Assembly: GCA_900660155.1 (NCBI GenBank) | Contig: CABFPE010000173.1 | Span: forward strand, 593,508-657,507 | Source of the DNA: Hofstenia miamia | Taxonomy: Eukaryota > Xenacoelomorpha > Acoela > Hofsteniidae | Direction: 5' to 3' | DNA length: 64,000 bases | Shown: piece by piece, positions 23,901-36,278 of the stretch | Position numbering within the stretch: the stretch's first letter is position 1 | Layout: each line of letters starts with the position of its first letter | Notes under the pieces: model-generated | Databases searched by the model: none | Seen by the model: the letters and a program-made list of their open reading frames with translations, nothing else | Told to the model about the DNA's origin: nothing | Program-made: the position numbers and the translations under genes

Positions 23901-25141
23901 AATTGGGAATGATTTAAAGTATTAACAAATTAACAACTACAAATCTGCTAACTTGTCATTCATACATTTATCTTTCAGTTTTAAAGTACATAATTATAAG
24001 GCAAGCAGTTGAAACCATGGAATCAACACGTCAAAATGTTATTGAAATGTGGCGCGCCCATAACAGTGCAAAGGATATAATTTCTGTCACCGGATATCCA
24101 AAGACTGCAGTGTACCGTATCGTGTCTAAATTGAGAGCTGGGGAGGATTCACATCGTCATTGTCACAAGCCTCTCAGTGACCGGAAGCGCACTCAGAATT
24201 TTTTGTCTGGCTGAAGTGCTCTATCAGGAGAAACTCTTCGATTCCCATGACAAAATTTGCGGCCAACCGAAATGTGAGGAGGAGAACAATTGGCAGGGCC
24301 GTGCATGTGAACCTGGGAATGAAATGCTATGTGAGAAGGCCACGCAACCTTCTCACAGATCGTTCTAAAGCCATTAGTGCTGACAGAAGTAAACTACTAC
24401 TAAACCATCTTAAGCACAAGGGTGGAGGTGTCAGAGTTTTTGTGGACGAGAAGAAATTTATTGTGGATGAGGTAACCAACTGCAACAACACTAGAATTAT
24501 TTCTTAGAATCCCTCTGAAGTACCTCCTATCATGAGAAGCCAGAACCCAGCCTCTGTAATAGTATTTGGTGTCATAGCAAGTGATGGTCGTGTCATGCCG
24601 CCCCATTTCATCCCTGTGGGTCTGAAAATTAGCACAAGAGAGTACATGAAGATTTTAAATGACATTTTACTGCCTTGGATAACCAAGTACTATGATCCCA
24701 ACAAGGTGATGTTCCTGATGTTCATTCAAGACGCAGCCCCAGCTCACGTATCCGAAACTGTACAAGACTATCTACTTGAGAAAATTCCCCCTTTTATTTC
24801 AAAAGAATATTTGGCCTTCCAACTCCCCACACATTAACCCATGTGATTATTGGTTATGGGGCGTAATGGAGGCAAAGACTAATGCTTCCCCTCATTACAG
24901 TGTGAATATTCTCAAGACTGCAAGTATGAAGGTGTTCAGGGGTACCAAGCCAGGTGATGTCAAAAAGGCTTGTTTATCTTTTCGCAAGCGAATCACAAAG
25001 GTCACTGCTGCCCAAAGAAGCCATATTGAGTAATCTGTGAGTTAAAAGGTGCAATAATTATAGTCTGTAATAAAAATACCCAAGCTTTTTATTTTCTATC
25101 TATCTGCTCTTTAGAAAGTTGGTAATGACAAATTCCCAATT
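23901..25141 (+). mobile_element. Mariner/Tc1-superfamily transposon, decayed, copy 1
   Basis: The element is 1241 bp, flanked by TA on both sides, with short inverted ends AATTGGGAAT / ATTCCCAATT. The transposase starts at 24017 (ESTRQNVIEMWRAHNSAKDI, an N-terminal DNA-binding helical part). The catalytic core has VRVFVDEKKFIVDE (first Asp), FIQDAAPAHVSETVQDYL (second Asp) and SPHINPCDYWLWG (third Asp). About 37 residues separate the second and third Asp once the frame change between is allowed for, so DD37D-like (maT-like) rather than classical DD34D. The gene is dead: it changes frame near 24200 and 24790 and has a stop at 24505. The C-terminus ends KVTAAQRSHIE at 25030. Confidence 0.85.
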
Positions 25142-25470
25142 TACCTGCCCACCTATATATATATATATATATATACGCAAATCTGTGGCCAAAATAATAG
25201 ATCAACCACAGTTTTTTCATGAAATTGGTGATATAAGAATGACAACAACAATTTATTACTCGTAGCACACTTAATACATTATTAAAGTAAAATGAGAATC
25301 ATAAAGTCAACATTTACTCAATAATTATTAGGATAACCCTTCTGATAAATGACAGTCAATTTCATTATTCGATAATCTGCAGATGTTGATTTGTGAGATG
25401 CACCACAATTCTGTCTAAAATCAAGCTCATTGTGTAGAGAGTTTTGTACAGCATGGCGAGATATTTTCAA

Positions 25471-25501
<31 letters not shown>

Positions 25502-25522
25502 ATATATGTATATATGTATATA

Positions 25523-26763
25523 AATTGGGAATGATTTAAAGTGGTGAAAAATTAACAACTACAAATCTGCTAACTTGTCATTCATACATTTATCTTTCAG
25601 TTTTAAAGTACATAATTATAAGGCAAGCAGTTGAAACCATGGAATCAACACGTCAAAATGTTATTGAAATGTGGCGCGCCCATAACAGTGCAAAGGATAT
25701 AATTTCTGTCACCGGATATCCAAAGACTGCAGTGTACCGTATCGTGTCTAAATTGAGAGCTGGGGAGGATTCACATCGTCATTGTCACAAGCCTCTCAGT
25801 GACCGGAAGCGCACTCAGAATTTTTTGTCTGGCTGAAGTGCTCTATCAGGAGAAACTCTTCGATTCCCATGACAAAATTTGCGGCCAACCGAAATGTGAG
25901 GAGGAGAACAATTGGCAGGGCCGTGCATGTGAACCTGGGAATGAAATGCTATGTGAGAAGGCCACGCAACCTTCTCACAGATCGTTCTAAAGCCATTAGT
26001 GCTGACAGAAGTAAACTACTACTAAACCATCTTAAGCACAAGGGTGGAGGTGTCAGAGTTTTTGTGGACGAGAAGAAATTTATTGTGGATGAGGTAACCA
26101 ACTGCAACAACACTAGAATTATTTCTTAGAATCCCTCTGAAGTACCTCCTATCATGAGAAGCCAGAACCCAGCCTCTGTAATAGTATTTGGTGTCATAGC
26201 AAGTGATGGTCGTGTCATGCCGCCCCATTTCATCCCTGTGGGTCTGAAAATTAGCACAAGAGAGTACATGAAGATTTTAAATGACATTTTACTGCCTTGG
26301 ATAACCAAGTACTATGATCCCAACAAGGTGATGTTCCTGATGTTCATTCAAGACGCAGCCCCAGCTCACGTATCCGAAACTGTACAAGACTATCTACTTG
26401 AGAAAATTCCCCCTTTTATTTCAAAAGAATATTTGGCCTTCCAACTCCCCACACATTAACCCATGTGATTATTGGTTATGGGGCGTAATGGAGGCAAAGA
26501 CTAATGCTTCCCCTCATTACAGTGTGAATATTCTCAAGACTGCAAGTATGAAGGTGTTCAGGGGTACCAAGCCAGGTGATGTCAAAAAGGCTTGTTTATC
26601 TTTTCGCAAGCGAATCACAAAGGTCACTGCTGCCCAAAGAAGCCATATTGAGTAATCTGTGAGTTAAAAGGTGCAATAATTATAGTCTGTAATAAAAATA
26701 CCCAAGCTTTTTATTTTCTATCTATCTGCTCTTTAGAAAGTTGGTAATGACAAATTCCCAATT
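25523..26763 (+). mobile_element. Mariner/Tc1-superfamily transposon, decayed, copy 2
   Basis: This is the same element, offset by 1622 bp, with identical frame breaks and stop. The transposase fragments begin at 25639. It differs from copy 1 mainly just inside the left end (GTGGTGAAAAATTAAC versus GTATTAACAAATTAAC). It probably reflects duplication of the whole 1.6-kb unit, not a second transposition, because the flanking 350 bp are copied too. Confidence 0.85.
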
Positions 26764-26796
26764 TACCTGCCCACCTATATATATATATATATATAT

Positions 26797-27796
26797 NNNN
26801 NNNNNNNNNNNNNNNNNNNNNNNNNNNNNNNNNNNNNNNNNNNNNNNNNNNNNNNNNNNNNNNNNNNNNNNNNNNNNNNNNNNNNNNNNNNNNNNNNNNN
26901 NNNNNNNNNNNNNNNNNNNNNNNNNNNNNNNNNNNNNNNNNNNNNNNNNNNNNNNNNNNNNNNNNNNNNNNNNNNNNNNNNNNNNNNNNNNNNNNNNNNN
27001 NNNNNNNNNNNNNNNNNNNNNNNNNNNNNNNNNNNNNNNNNNNNNNNNNNNNNNNNNNNNNNNNNNNNNNNNNNNNNNNNNNNNNNNNNNNNNNNNNNNN
27101 NNNNNNNNNNNNNNNNNNNNNNNNNNNNNNNNNNNNNNNNNNNNNNNNNNNNNNNNNNNNNNNNNNNNNNNNNNNNNNNNNNNNNNNNNNNNNNNNNNNN
27201 NNNNNNNNNNNNNNNNNNNNNNNNNNNNNNNNNNNNNNNNNNNNNNNNNNNNNNNNNNNNNNNNNNNNNNNNNNNNNNNNNNNNNNNNNNNNNNNNNNNN
27301 NNNNNNNNNNNNNNNNNNNNNNNNNNNNNNNNNNNNNNNNNNNNNNNNNNNNNNNNNNNNNNNNNNNNNNNNNNNNNNNNNNNNNNNNNNNNNNNNNNNN
27401 NNNNNNNNNNNNNNNNNNNNNNNNNNNNNNNNNNNNNNNNNNNNNNNNNNNNNNNNNNNNNNNNNNNNNNNNNNNNNNNNNNNNNNNNNNNNNNNNNNNN
27501 NNNNNNNNNNNNNNNNNNNNNNNNNNNNNNNNNNNNNNNNNNNNNNNNNNNNNNNNNNNNNNNNNNNNNNNNNNNNNNNNNNNNNNNNNNNNNNNNNNNN
27601 NNNNNNNNNNNNNNNNNNNNNNNNNNNNNNNNNNNNNNNNNNNNNNNNNNNNNNNNNNNNNNNNNNNNNNNNNNNNNNNNNNNNNNNNNNNNNNNNNNNN
27701 NNNNNNNNNNNNNNNNNNNNNNNNNNNNNNNNNNNNNNNNNNNNNNNNNNNNNNNNNNNNNNNNNNNNNNNNNNNNNNNNNNNNNNNNNNNNNNNN
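26797..27796. other. Scaffold gap of exactly 1000 N
   Basis: A placeholder gap with (TA)n on both sides (26776-26796 and 27797-27821). The round length marks it as a fixed-size gap, so the true distance is unknown. Confidence 0.99.
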
Positions 27797-28074
27797 ATAT
27801 ATATATATATATATATATATTATCTTCGAACTTCTACGACCCAGTTTTGAAACATTCGCATTCGAATCAAACAAGAATTTCATAACTACGAATTAGTCCA
27901 ACCATTATTTCAAAGAATAGTTCTTCCCTTTGCTTGAATTTGCTGTAAGAAAAATTCATGAAAAATTGTTAGGGCAAACACCAACGATAAATTCTGAGTA
28001 TTGCAGTGTGACTGCACTTCACTACTTTGGAATTCCTCGTGTATTCGCGTACACTGATGATAACCGTAACTTAA

Positions 28075-28299
28075 GGCCTCTGTTAAACTAGTGATTGGTT
28101 CAAAAGTGATCTATCACATTTGAAAGAATTGGACGTCTAACCACCCCAGATAATTACCGATGTGACGATCACAAGCAAATCGAACGCGCACGATTTCTTC
28201 GTGATCGTCACATCGCTAATTATCTGGGGTGGTTAGACGTGCAATTCTTTCAAATGTGATAGATCATTTTCGAACTAATCACATAGTCTAACCGTGGCC
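28075..28299. mobile_element. Harbinger-like MITE, fold-back, TAA target duplication
   Basis: TAA at 28072-28074 and 28300-28302 flanks a 225-bp element with ends GGCCTCTGTTAAACTAGTG and TAGTCTAACCGTGGCC. Almost the whole element is one inverted repeat: the left arm CTAACCACCCCAGATAATTA pairs with TAATTATCTGGGGTGGTTAG in the right arm, with a loop near 28185. The GGCC-type end and 3-bp TAA/TTA duplication indicate PIF/Harbinger. There is no coding content. Confidence 0.8.
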
Positions 28300-31200
28300 T
28301 AATGCGCTTATAATCAGGTAATTACGTAGTTTGGAACCGCTTAGTTAATAGGAAATCTCCGTTCTTGTATAATCAGAAATGAATAATTTTCAATCGTTTG
28401 GCAATTGATAGTTTTTGCACAGATTTAAATGCGATGAATTTTTATGCAAATGAATGTGCATATTATGCAAAGTAAGGAATTTTGTCTGCTAGCACTGAAT
28501 TTTACCTTTATTAATACATTGCCTCGAGGTACTAGAGCTAAACAAATTTAGTAGGTAAATGACTTTGTTCTGTATTTTTGGTAGAATTGGACTAATAAAT
28601 TCAGTGCATTTATATGCATAGAACAAATACATTGTCCTGTTAGGTAAAATTGTTTGAAACTGCGTGTAATTGTCTAAGAAAATATTTTTACGCAAGTTAG
28701 CGATAATGCATCGCATAATGCTTGGCTTGGCACTTGCAGGCATGGGCGTGAATTCGAGAGGTCTGGACCACCCCCACCCATTTTTTTCGTTGGTAATTTT
28801 TTTGGACTTAGTACAGATGACTATTATTTTTGATCTCCAAACATAAATTCATTATTTTACAGATTTTATTTCTGCCATTTTTCCAAATTTTTATTTTTTT
28901 ATACTAGTGATGCCATTCAATGCATTCTCGCCAAATACATGGATGAATTTTAAACCTTATCTCAGCCTTATCACAAGCAATAATGATCACTTAATTTTTA
29001 ATGAATTGGGAAAGACTTGTGTGAAGACCCCCACCCTGTCCCTCCCAACTTCTGAACATGGAAGATACAAATGAGGGGCAACATTGCTACTGTAGAAGTA
29101 TACTTAGAAAAAAGAATAAGGTGCTAGATGGCATATGAGAAATCCAAATTAACGGAAATAAACTGCGGACACAAATCACTTTTAGGGATGCCCAAATTGC
29201 ATGATGCCTACAGTTATTGCAGTTATTTAATGTCTGCATTTCCTTCATATTTTCACAATCAAATTGGTGATATTTATAAAGCATTAATTATTAATTTTCA
29301 AAAAGATACAATTTATTTTGCTCTTTGAAATTTTGATATTTATCTAATTAAATTTTATGAATTTGAATCGTAATATTAAATAATATTTGAAGGGCACGGG
29401 TCTGTTTTACCTTTTCATTTTTAACCTCGAAATTTCAAAACGCATAATCTGTCCTTGATATTTGTGTAAGTAATAATAAACTGTTACAATTCAAATCAAG
29501 GAAATTGGTATTCTTCAAGCTGTAATTAAGCGTCGTTCTAATTAACAAATTTGTGGTGCTACAATTGATTCGCATTCAAAACCAAATCCATGCAAATAAC
29601 CTTAGAAAATTACCTAATTAACCCTACATTTGATCGCTGACAAACATTTGCCTGGGAAAAATGCTTAAATGATTGTGTGAGATCAATTAGTTCTATGGGG
29701 TTTACTAATACCAATCTTGTGGTATGCGGAAACAAAAAAATCAAATAGTAACCATATGATAAAATTGTTTGTGCTTGCAGTCATAGTATAAATTATATAA
29801 ATGTAACGAGATAGCTGAGACTCCTGATCCCTGATCTAGTACAACTCTAATTATGCACTTACTACTGAAAGTTCTTCAACAGGCTATTTCTGGGAATGGT
29901 TTTCTATAACAACTCATCTGAAAATATTTTTGCACTTAACTACTATTGAATTTTAAAATAGTATGTTTTTATAATTTTCATTGTTATTTAACACTGCTCT
30001 GAAAAGTTGTCAGAATGTATTAGGGTGGAAAAAATCATTCTTACGATACCTAGTTTTATTATCAGTTCCAAACTCAAACTTTTTTACTCGCCATACTTAA
30101 CGAAGTTATGAAAATGCTAAAATTTTTAAATTTCAAAGGAAAAGAAAAATTGCAGTAACAATAACAAATGAAAATTCTAAATTAGTGGACGATCAAAAAC
30201 AAACTTGCAGTTATTTAAGGTTAACTTCATGTCAGTATATGTTGTGAAAAAAGTGGTCAAACAAGAATTGAATTTATACATTATTTAATATTTACAAAGA
30301 AAGTTTAGCTACAAGAGAAATGTACCTGTCGTGTACCTGCGAGTGCAGTTTTTTGTGTCTGACGACACAATGAAGAACTGTGGCAATTCAACTGATTTCT
30401 CAACTTGAAGCGGCTTGTCTAGAACCCATCGAAATTCGATATCTGTAGTTCTATATGCATCTAAATACATTCATTCTAGCATTTTGTGTTAATTGAATGA
30501 TATATTGAAGATAGAATGTTTAAGGTTTAATAAAGAAATTTCGTAATTAGAAATTATTATAACAATAAGACTTCTCTCTCAATGATATATCCAATCAATT
30601 TTGTCCAATGAACGTATTTTTATGTAATTAATTTGGAATAAAACCTATTTTAACTTGAAGCAAAATTTTGGTGCAGCATGTTCCATGAATGGAGACTAAC
30701 TTGCAAAGCTCTAATGCTTGATTTGATCCAGTAGTTTACCATACCTGTGTATTTTCTCAGATGACACACTTTTTGTATGAATGACAATTATGGCGTCGAT
30801 ACTTTTTGTGAAAAATTTGTAGATTCACCTTAACCGATCACTATGGTAAAACCTTAAGGTCCTCGGAAGCTTCTTGCAATCTGTAATATTGATAAACACC
30901 AATTGTTAGTGCTAATAACAAAAATATTTAGATTTCGAGGATATTACATATGGGCCATATGTATAGGGCGATATTTAAGTTTTTTGAAAAAAAATTCAAA
31001 TACTTCGGGCACAAATGTTCTCCACTATATACGAATTCATTCATCCGTAGATGCGTCAATATCCCAAACTGTCGCAATTTCTGAATAAGTTTAGAAATAA
31101 AAATTAAAAATAAGGAATGTTTTGACTTGAAGTACACAGAGAGATGCTTAGATTAATATATTTTGTATTAGGTCTATTTAATATTTAAGTGCTAAATATT

Positions 31201-33508
31201 GAAAATAATTTCCTGGACAATTAAATGTGTTATTCGAAAATATTTTTTATTAGGTCACACTTGAGCTGTATTGCAGATTATTTTTTAAACCGACTGAAAG
31301 CTTTTTTCAGCTACTGCCAATAACTAGTTCTTGGTTTGTACCAATAAAAACCAGAGAGTGCATTGTCCTTGTTAACGTAAATGCATAATCCTCTTTAGCT
31401 CTATAAATGTTTATAATACCTGTTGTCAGATTACTTAAATCTTTAGACAGAAGCAACTTACAAGTGTGAAATTAACTCGTCTAATCTCTTCTAAAAAATC
31501 ATCTACTACTTTAATTTGAATCTAAGCAAAAATTACAAGTTTAAGCAGCATATCTAAATAGCATAGAGAGATAAGAATTTCCAAGATTTTGATATCTACC
31601 TAGTATGGGAGATTATGGCCTGGGTAATTAGGGCAGGATAAATCTGGATAAATAAGAGCAGGTGCAGGATAAAATTTAGAGCCAGTTAAAACTGAAGCCC
31701 TGAATACATCAACAGTTTAGCAGTACTTTAGCGTTATAATAGTCAATAGAAATCGGTCATGCTCGCCAGGTTGACTCTATTAAATAATAACTTAAAAATT
31801 TTGTCGGTAAAGAGGTAAAGAATTTGGGAACAATTTTTTAAGATACTGTTTGCAATGCGATTGGTTGCTATACAAGTACCCCATTATATCCCAGCTTACT
31901 GTAGATGTGTTTGATATTCCTAGAAGAATTTTCTTGTCATCCAGCTTTATCACCAATAAATTTAAATCTTGTTTAAGCGATGGAAACGTACATATTTTCT
32001 TATTTTATGCTGACTTGGATAATGAAAAAATGTTTTGAAACGGATTTCTTTGTTTATTTTTTTTGATAAAACAAGCAAACATGGATTGGCAGAGCAGGCT
32101 AAAATTTTTGTTGGTAAGCTTTGCTTAGGGAAATATTCGAACACATTATTTAGAGATTGCACTACATTGTGCTATTTCTATTTCATTAATTGCTGTAGAT
32201 AAACTAGTTAATGAGAAGGTCTTTGTGGATGAAAACTTTGCGTGTCTATGTAGTTAAGAAATTGCGAGTTGACTGACCCCAGTCACTCAAGGCTGAAGGA
32301 GTCTATTAATGTCAAAAATTTAAGAAGGCTTGATCTCTGAAATATGTTAGTTAATGCATATGAATCATGACAGGTTGAAATATATCCAAGCCCTGACAGA
32401 GTAGGAGACATTTTCATTTAAACTCAGCACTGCTACATAGTGATGTTAGATTTGACCTTAAATCGAAGCAGTCACTAATTAAATTATTGCGTTGCTTATC
32501 TCACACGTTTAGGCAGTGTAATATTTAATGCAATTAAGTCTCCAGTTTGAAATGAATTGGTGAATTTATTTTTGCAACAATTTAATAACATCCAATAAAA
32601 CTCTAGATTAAATTCTCCTTTAGTGTCTGTCGCAGAAATTATAACGATGTCTATTCCTATTCCAAGATGTCAGAAATTCAATATACGAAATGAAATTTTG
32701 CCCCAGAGTATTTGCTCAACAAAATTGATTAAATTAGTCTTCAACTAGGTTATTTTTGCTAAGCTCTTAATCTCAAATACTGAGTCATATGAAGCCCACG
32801 CAGAATAACTCGTCTTAGAAATTTTTTAAAATTTGTGTTGAAAACTCTGGCCTTTCATAATAAGTTTTACCGCTAGAGGCGCTACTTCCTAGGTAAAATC
32901 TACGCTATTAGAAACAAGTCGCTCATACAGTCATCCAATCATTTTAAAAGCATCGGAAAAAAACACGCCGCTACAAATTGTCAAATGTCAATACTGAACT
33001 AAATTTAGCTTGAATTCTACAAGTATGTTCAGGTGCACTGTTTGTTAAGACTTTTCAAAGAAATATGGTTCATAAATCAATGCTAAACCACTTAAAATAA
33101 CCTAATATGACATCGATTCGTGCTTTACATCCGCACACATCCTCTAACATTTTAGATGCCTTTGAATATTATTTGTTACTTTTATGTACGAATAGTTATA
33201 GAATACAAAATACTTAAAAGTTAAGAGTAATTGATAATCTCTCTACTGAAGTTTCTATGCCCTATTCCATCTATATTCTCTTCGCGAAGAATTTTTAAAC
33301 TAGTTCAATTCTCTTCCAATTTGAATCAGCGCAAAATTATCATATGCAGGGGGGAGGAGGTGTGAAACCTCAATAATATTTACAAATTATGGGACGGTTG
33401 AAATTCTTTGTACGTAATATGAGACTCGTGAAAATTATTTCTTTAAGCACGACCTTACCAAATATTAATACCGAACAGGAGTTTTAACCCCATTCTTTAA
33501 CAATATGT
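28300..33508. other. AT-rich stretch without recognised genes
   Basis: Open frames are short and motif-free. A GC-richer patch near 28740-28790 (GCATGGGCGTGAATTCGAGA) could be the edge of an old MITE, but no partner end with a target duplication was found. No RNA gene or exon recognised. Confidence 0.45.
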
Positions 33509-33516
33509 ACTAGGAA

Positions 33517-33870
33517 CAGACTTGTCAACGAGCCGAGCCGAGCTTGAACAGATATTGGATATACAACGAGCCCAAAACGAGCCGTTTCTAAGAAAAACCA
33601 AATTTATAGTGCTGCTTGTTAATTTGATTATGCAGATTTTTCTTATTTTTTCATTCAATATTCCTTACTTTTAATCTTATTTTAGAAATGTTTATTAAAT
33701 AATAGGAAGAGCAATGGAAAAAATTCTGAGAGCACAATATTTCAAAAATAAATATCGTTCAGCTAAAACGAGTCTCATTGAAAGATTTTATGTGGCGAGC
33801 CGAGCCGAACTTACTCAAAATTTAAACGAGCAGAGCCGAGCTTAGAAAAAATGGCTCGTTGACAAGTCTG
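33517..33870 (+). mobile_element. hAT-like MITE, GAGCC-rich family, copy 4, intact target duplication
   Basis: Termini CAGACTTGTCAACGAGCC and GGCTCGTTGACAAGTCTG are perfect 18-bp inverted repeats. The flanking 8-mer ACTAGGAA is identical on both sides (33509-33516 and 33871-33878). Next to both ends the pentamer GAGCC is repeated, most clearly GAGCCGAGCCGAG. It is 354 bp with no transposase. This is the best reference copy of the family. Confidence 0.92.
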
Positions 33871-33878
33871 ACTAGGAA

Positions 33879-34388
33879 TGCCAGAGTGAGTAAGTTGACC
33901 CACACTACTGTTCTAAGATGTAAGTTAACAAAATATCAACCAAGAGCTAAAAAGTAAAAAATGTTGTGAGGTTTACCATAAGTAATGTACTGGTAGTGTT
34001 ATATTTTTAATCATTCAAAATAAGCTTGTAACTAAATGCGTAATTGCACCCCACCCGCATCGCCCCCGCATGTCTGTTAGAAAAATTCACCCACACGCGC
34101 AACAACCCGCTATTTTCTTTTGTTCATTTCAAGTAACTAATCCAAAAAATGTCAATAACCGAATTGACTTTCTGTTGATTTTGTCTAATTGAGTGGAATG
34201 ATGTCAAACATATTATTTTATATAGATTTCGTAGTATAATTAATATTGTATTAGTTTAGTATTACACATGTAACAAAATAAAAATGTCCACCTGGGTGGT
34301 ATTTGAAATTCAGTACCTGCACTGCACTGCAACCGCACCCGCGCTCATATTTGCTTGTCATTCTTTAACTACTAAGTTTATTTAGCCC
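33879..34388. other. Intergenic stretch with GC-rich patches
   Basis: GC-rich words at about 34049-34110 (CACCCCACCCGCATCGCCCC) and 34310-34350 (CAACCGCACCCGCGCTC) flank AT-rich DNA, as in the hAT-like elements, but I could not match termini or a target duplication. Confidence 0.35.
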
Positions 34389-34391
34389 TTA

Positions 34392-34532
34392 GGCCACGGT
34401 TAGACTACGTGATTAGTAGCAAGAAAAGAAACAAAATCACGTCACATCGCCAATTATCTTGGTGGTTAGACGTGCGATTTTACCAAAATGTGACAGGCCA
34501 CGTGTGACCAATCACATAGTCTAACCGTAACC
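34392..34532. mobile_element. Harbinger-like MITE, TTA target duplication
   Basis: TTA at 34389-34391 and 34533-34535 flanks ends GGCCACGGTTAGACTACGTG and TAGTCTAACCGTAACC. Interior words CGTCACATCGCCAATTATCT and GGTGGTTAGACGTGCGATTT match the 28075 element, so these are two members of one family. This copy is 141 bp, shorter through loss of most of one arm. Confidence 0.8.
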
Positions 34533-34817
34533 TTACACTAAGGAAAATGCATGAGGAATATTTGGATTTTGCTTACTTCAAACTTATTGAAAAGGTAGTA
34601 GCCAAACGAATTATATTTCCAAATTTATAATTTTTAGCATAAATTACAAAGATATGCAAGAAATCAATAATTTTGAGAGGCCCAATTTTCCCAAGGGTCT
34701 TTCTGAAGTGAGACAACTTACTAAGTATAGAAAAGTAATAATGAAATAAAAAGGGAATCCTGATTAGGGATTATGTTACAAAATTCTATTCTTCAATACA
34801 ATAAAGTGCAGAGTTGA

Positions 34818-35175
34818 TATTTTTTAACCTAATATTGGGAATTCATTACAAAGCATAAGTATATTAAATCTTCTACATCTTTTATATATATATATGTATT
34901 ACCCAATTTTTCCAATTTGGCGTGATACCAGTTTTATTAATTGATGGAAATTGCATAAAAAAGTACATGCTAACTGTTATTTGTCGTACATTAATTAGTT
35001 TTGGCAGGAACCATATACATACAGCTGCTATCATCAACAAAAGCACTCAAAAAGCAGAAAAAATTTTCTGAGGTGAATATATNTATTTTTTAACCTAATA
35101 TTGGGAATTCATTACAAAGCATAAGTATATTAAATCTTCTACTATATATATATATATATATGTATTACCCAATTT
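34818..35175. repeat. About 90-bp duplication around a single N (35083)
   Basis: TATTTTTTAACCTAATATTG at 34818, continuing to GTATTACCCAATTT, reappears at 35084 directly after a lone N. The copies differ in (TA)n length. This repeats the pattern at 283 and 9586 of a copied block beside a one-base N. Confidence 0.8.
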
Positions 35176-35920
35176 GAGATGTTATGTTAATATCAAAACA
35201 AGAACATTATTTGACGTTCAACAACACAGTCTGAAGATTAATAAATCAAAAAAAACAGGACAGCTTTTGTTGGACTTTTCTTTATTCAGCAGCAACTGAA
35301 ATAAAAATTACCTTAGTGATGTGAAAATTCTGGAGATTTCGTAAAGCTTAAAGCTATAAGCGATTTGTACAATTTCAAAGCTCATTTGAAAAAAAACTTG
35401 ACCTTAGCAAGCATAATGCATAATCCAGGAATTTCAATGCACTTGTTGAATCAGCACAGAATGAATAAGTCTAAACTGAGAAATTCTAAAAACAGCAGTA
35501 CGTGTTGGAGAAAATGCAAAAAGTCGCAAGTTCTTAACACCTTGCCAGTGTTGTGTAATCAGAATATATCTGTGGTGTTTTGGTCGCTCAATAACTTAAA
35601 ATAATTCAAAATTGCAGCCTGCAAAGCCGTAAATCATGGTGATGCGAAAACCGTACATCTCTAACCGACTTGTAGTATAGATTTGTGTTGATAAAGTAGA
35701 TAAAATTTCAAATATTCGTTTATTTGAATTCACATTTTATCTCCTCTCGTTTAGAATTTAAAATACTTAACATAACAAATATGGAACCGCTTAGGGTTTA
35801 TTCTTTCTGAAATATTCTTGACTCAAGGCTACTCATCAAGCATTGCTTAGCTGGCATAACCTGATTTTCTTCTAGTAAACATTGTAAAAAAATTACCTAT
35901 ATATATATATATATATATAT
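35176..35920. other. AT-rich stretch ending in (TA)n
   Basis: No gene recognised. The frame at 35365-35604 (+) has no familiar motif. A (TA)n array occupies about 35899-35920 and is the insertion site of the next element. Confidence 0.45.
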
Positions 35921-36241
35921 TAGGCCCTTGCGAGTTCACATTTTTAGATTCGAGTCGAGTTGAAACCCTAACTCGCGAGTTCGAGTCGAGTTAGAATTAT
36001 ATTTAGGCTTATTATTCTTGGTAGGCTATATATAACTAGGCTGCCTTATATAAATGTAGGGAAAAGATACAAAATGCGAAACTAAATAAGAGAAACCATG
36101 CCTGAAGACTTACAATTTGGGGTAAATTATAAAAGTTTGTTGGATTCTTTGACATGGAGGAAAAATAGATGAAATTGAAGCAAATATTGAGTTGAGTTTG
36201 AGTACTCGAACTCGACTCGAATTTCGAGTACTCGCAGGGCC

Positions 36242-36244
<3 letters not shown>
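35921..36244. mobile_element. hAT-like MITE with CGAGT-rich ends, inserted in a (TA)n array
   Basis: The left end TAGGCCCTTGCGAGTTCAC and right end GAGTACTCGCAGGGCCCTA form inverted repeats. Inside them the words GAGTCGAGTT and ACTCGACTCGA are repeated next to both ends, the same architecture as the GAGCC-rich family with a different pentamer. The flanks are ATATATAT on both sides, which fits an 8-bp duplication but proves nothing inside a TA repeat. Confidence 0.65.
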
Positions 36245-36277
<33 letters not shown>

Positions 36278-36278
36278 N

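Larger units (their letters stand above)
23536..26796. repeat. Tandem pair of a 1.6-kb unit bounded by (TA)n
   Basis: A unit running from ACGCAAATCTGTGGCCAAAA (23566) through a mariner-like transposon to CCTGCCCACC(TA)n is followed by a second copy starting at 25175. The second copy runs into the 1000-N gap at 26797. Copies differ only at a few places (for example TGATAGTCAA versus TGACAGTCAA, AAAGCTCATT versus AAATCAAGCTCATT) and in (TA)n length. The unit's first bases, GTGGCCAAAATAATAGA, resemble the end of a Tc1-type element. Both copies share the same disabling changes, so the duplication, real or artefactual, is younger than the decay. Confidence 0.9.

Noticed and set aside
26711-27883. 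Long open frames of 369-390 codons on both strands
   Set aside because: They are translations of the 1000-N gap and flanking (TA)n.
28740-29060. A hAT-like MITE beginning GCATGGGCGTG
   Set aside because: No convincing partner end or target duplication.
34040-34360. A further hAT-like MITE
   Set aside because: GC-rich words on both sides, but no matching ends or 8-bp duplication could be read.
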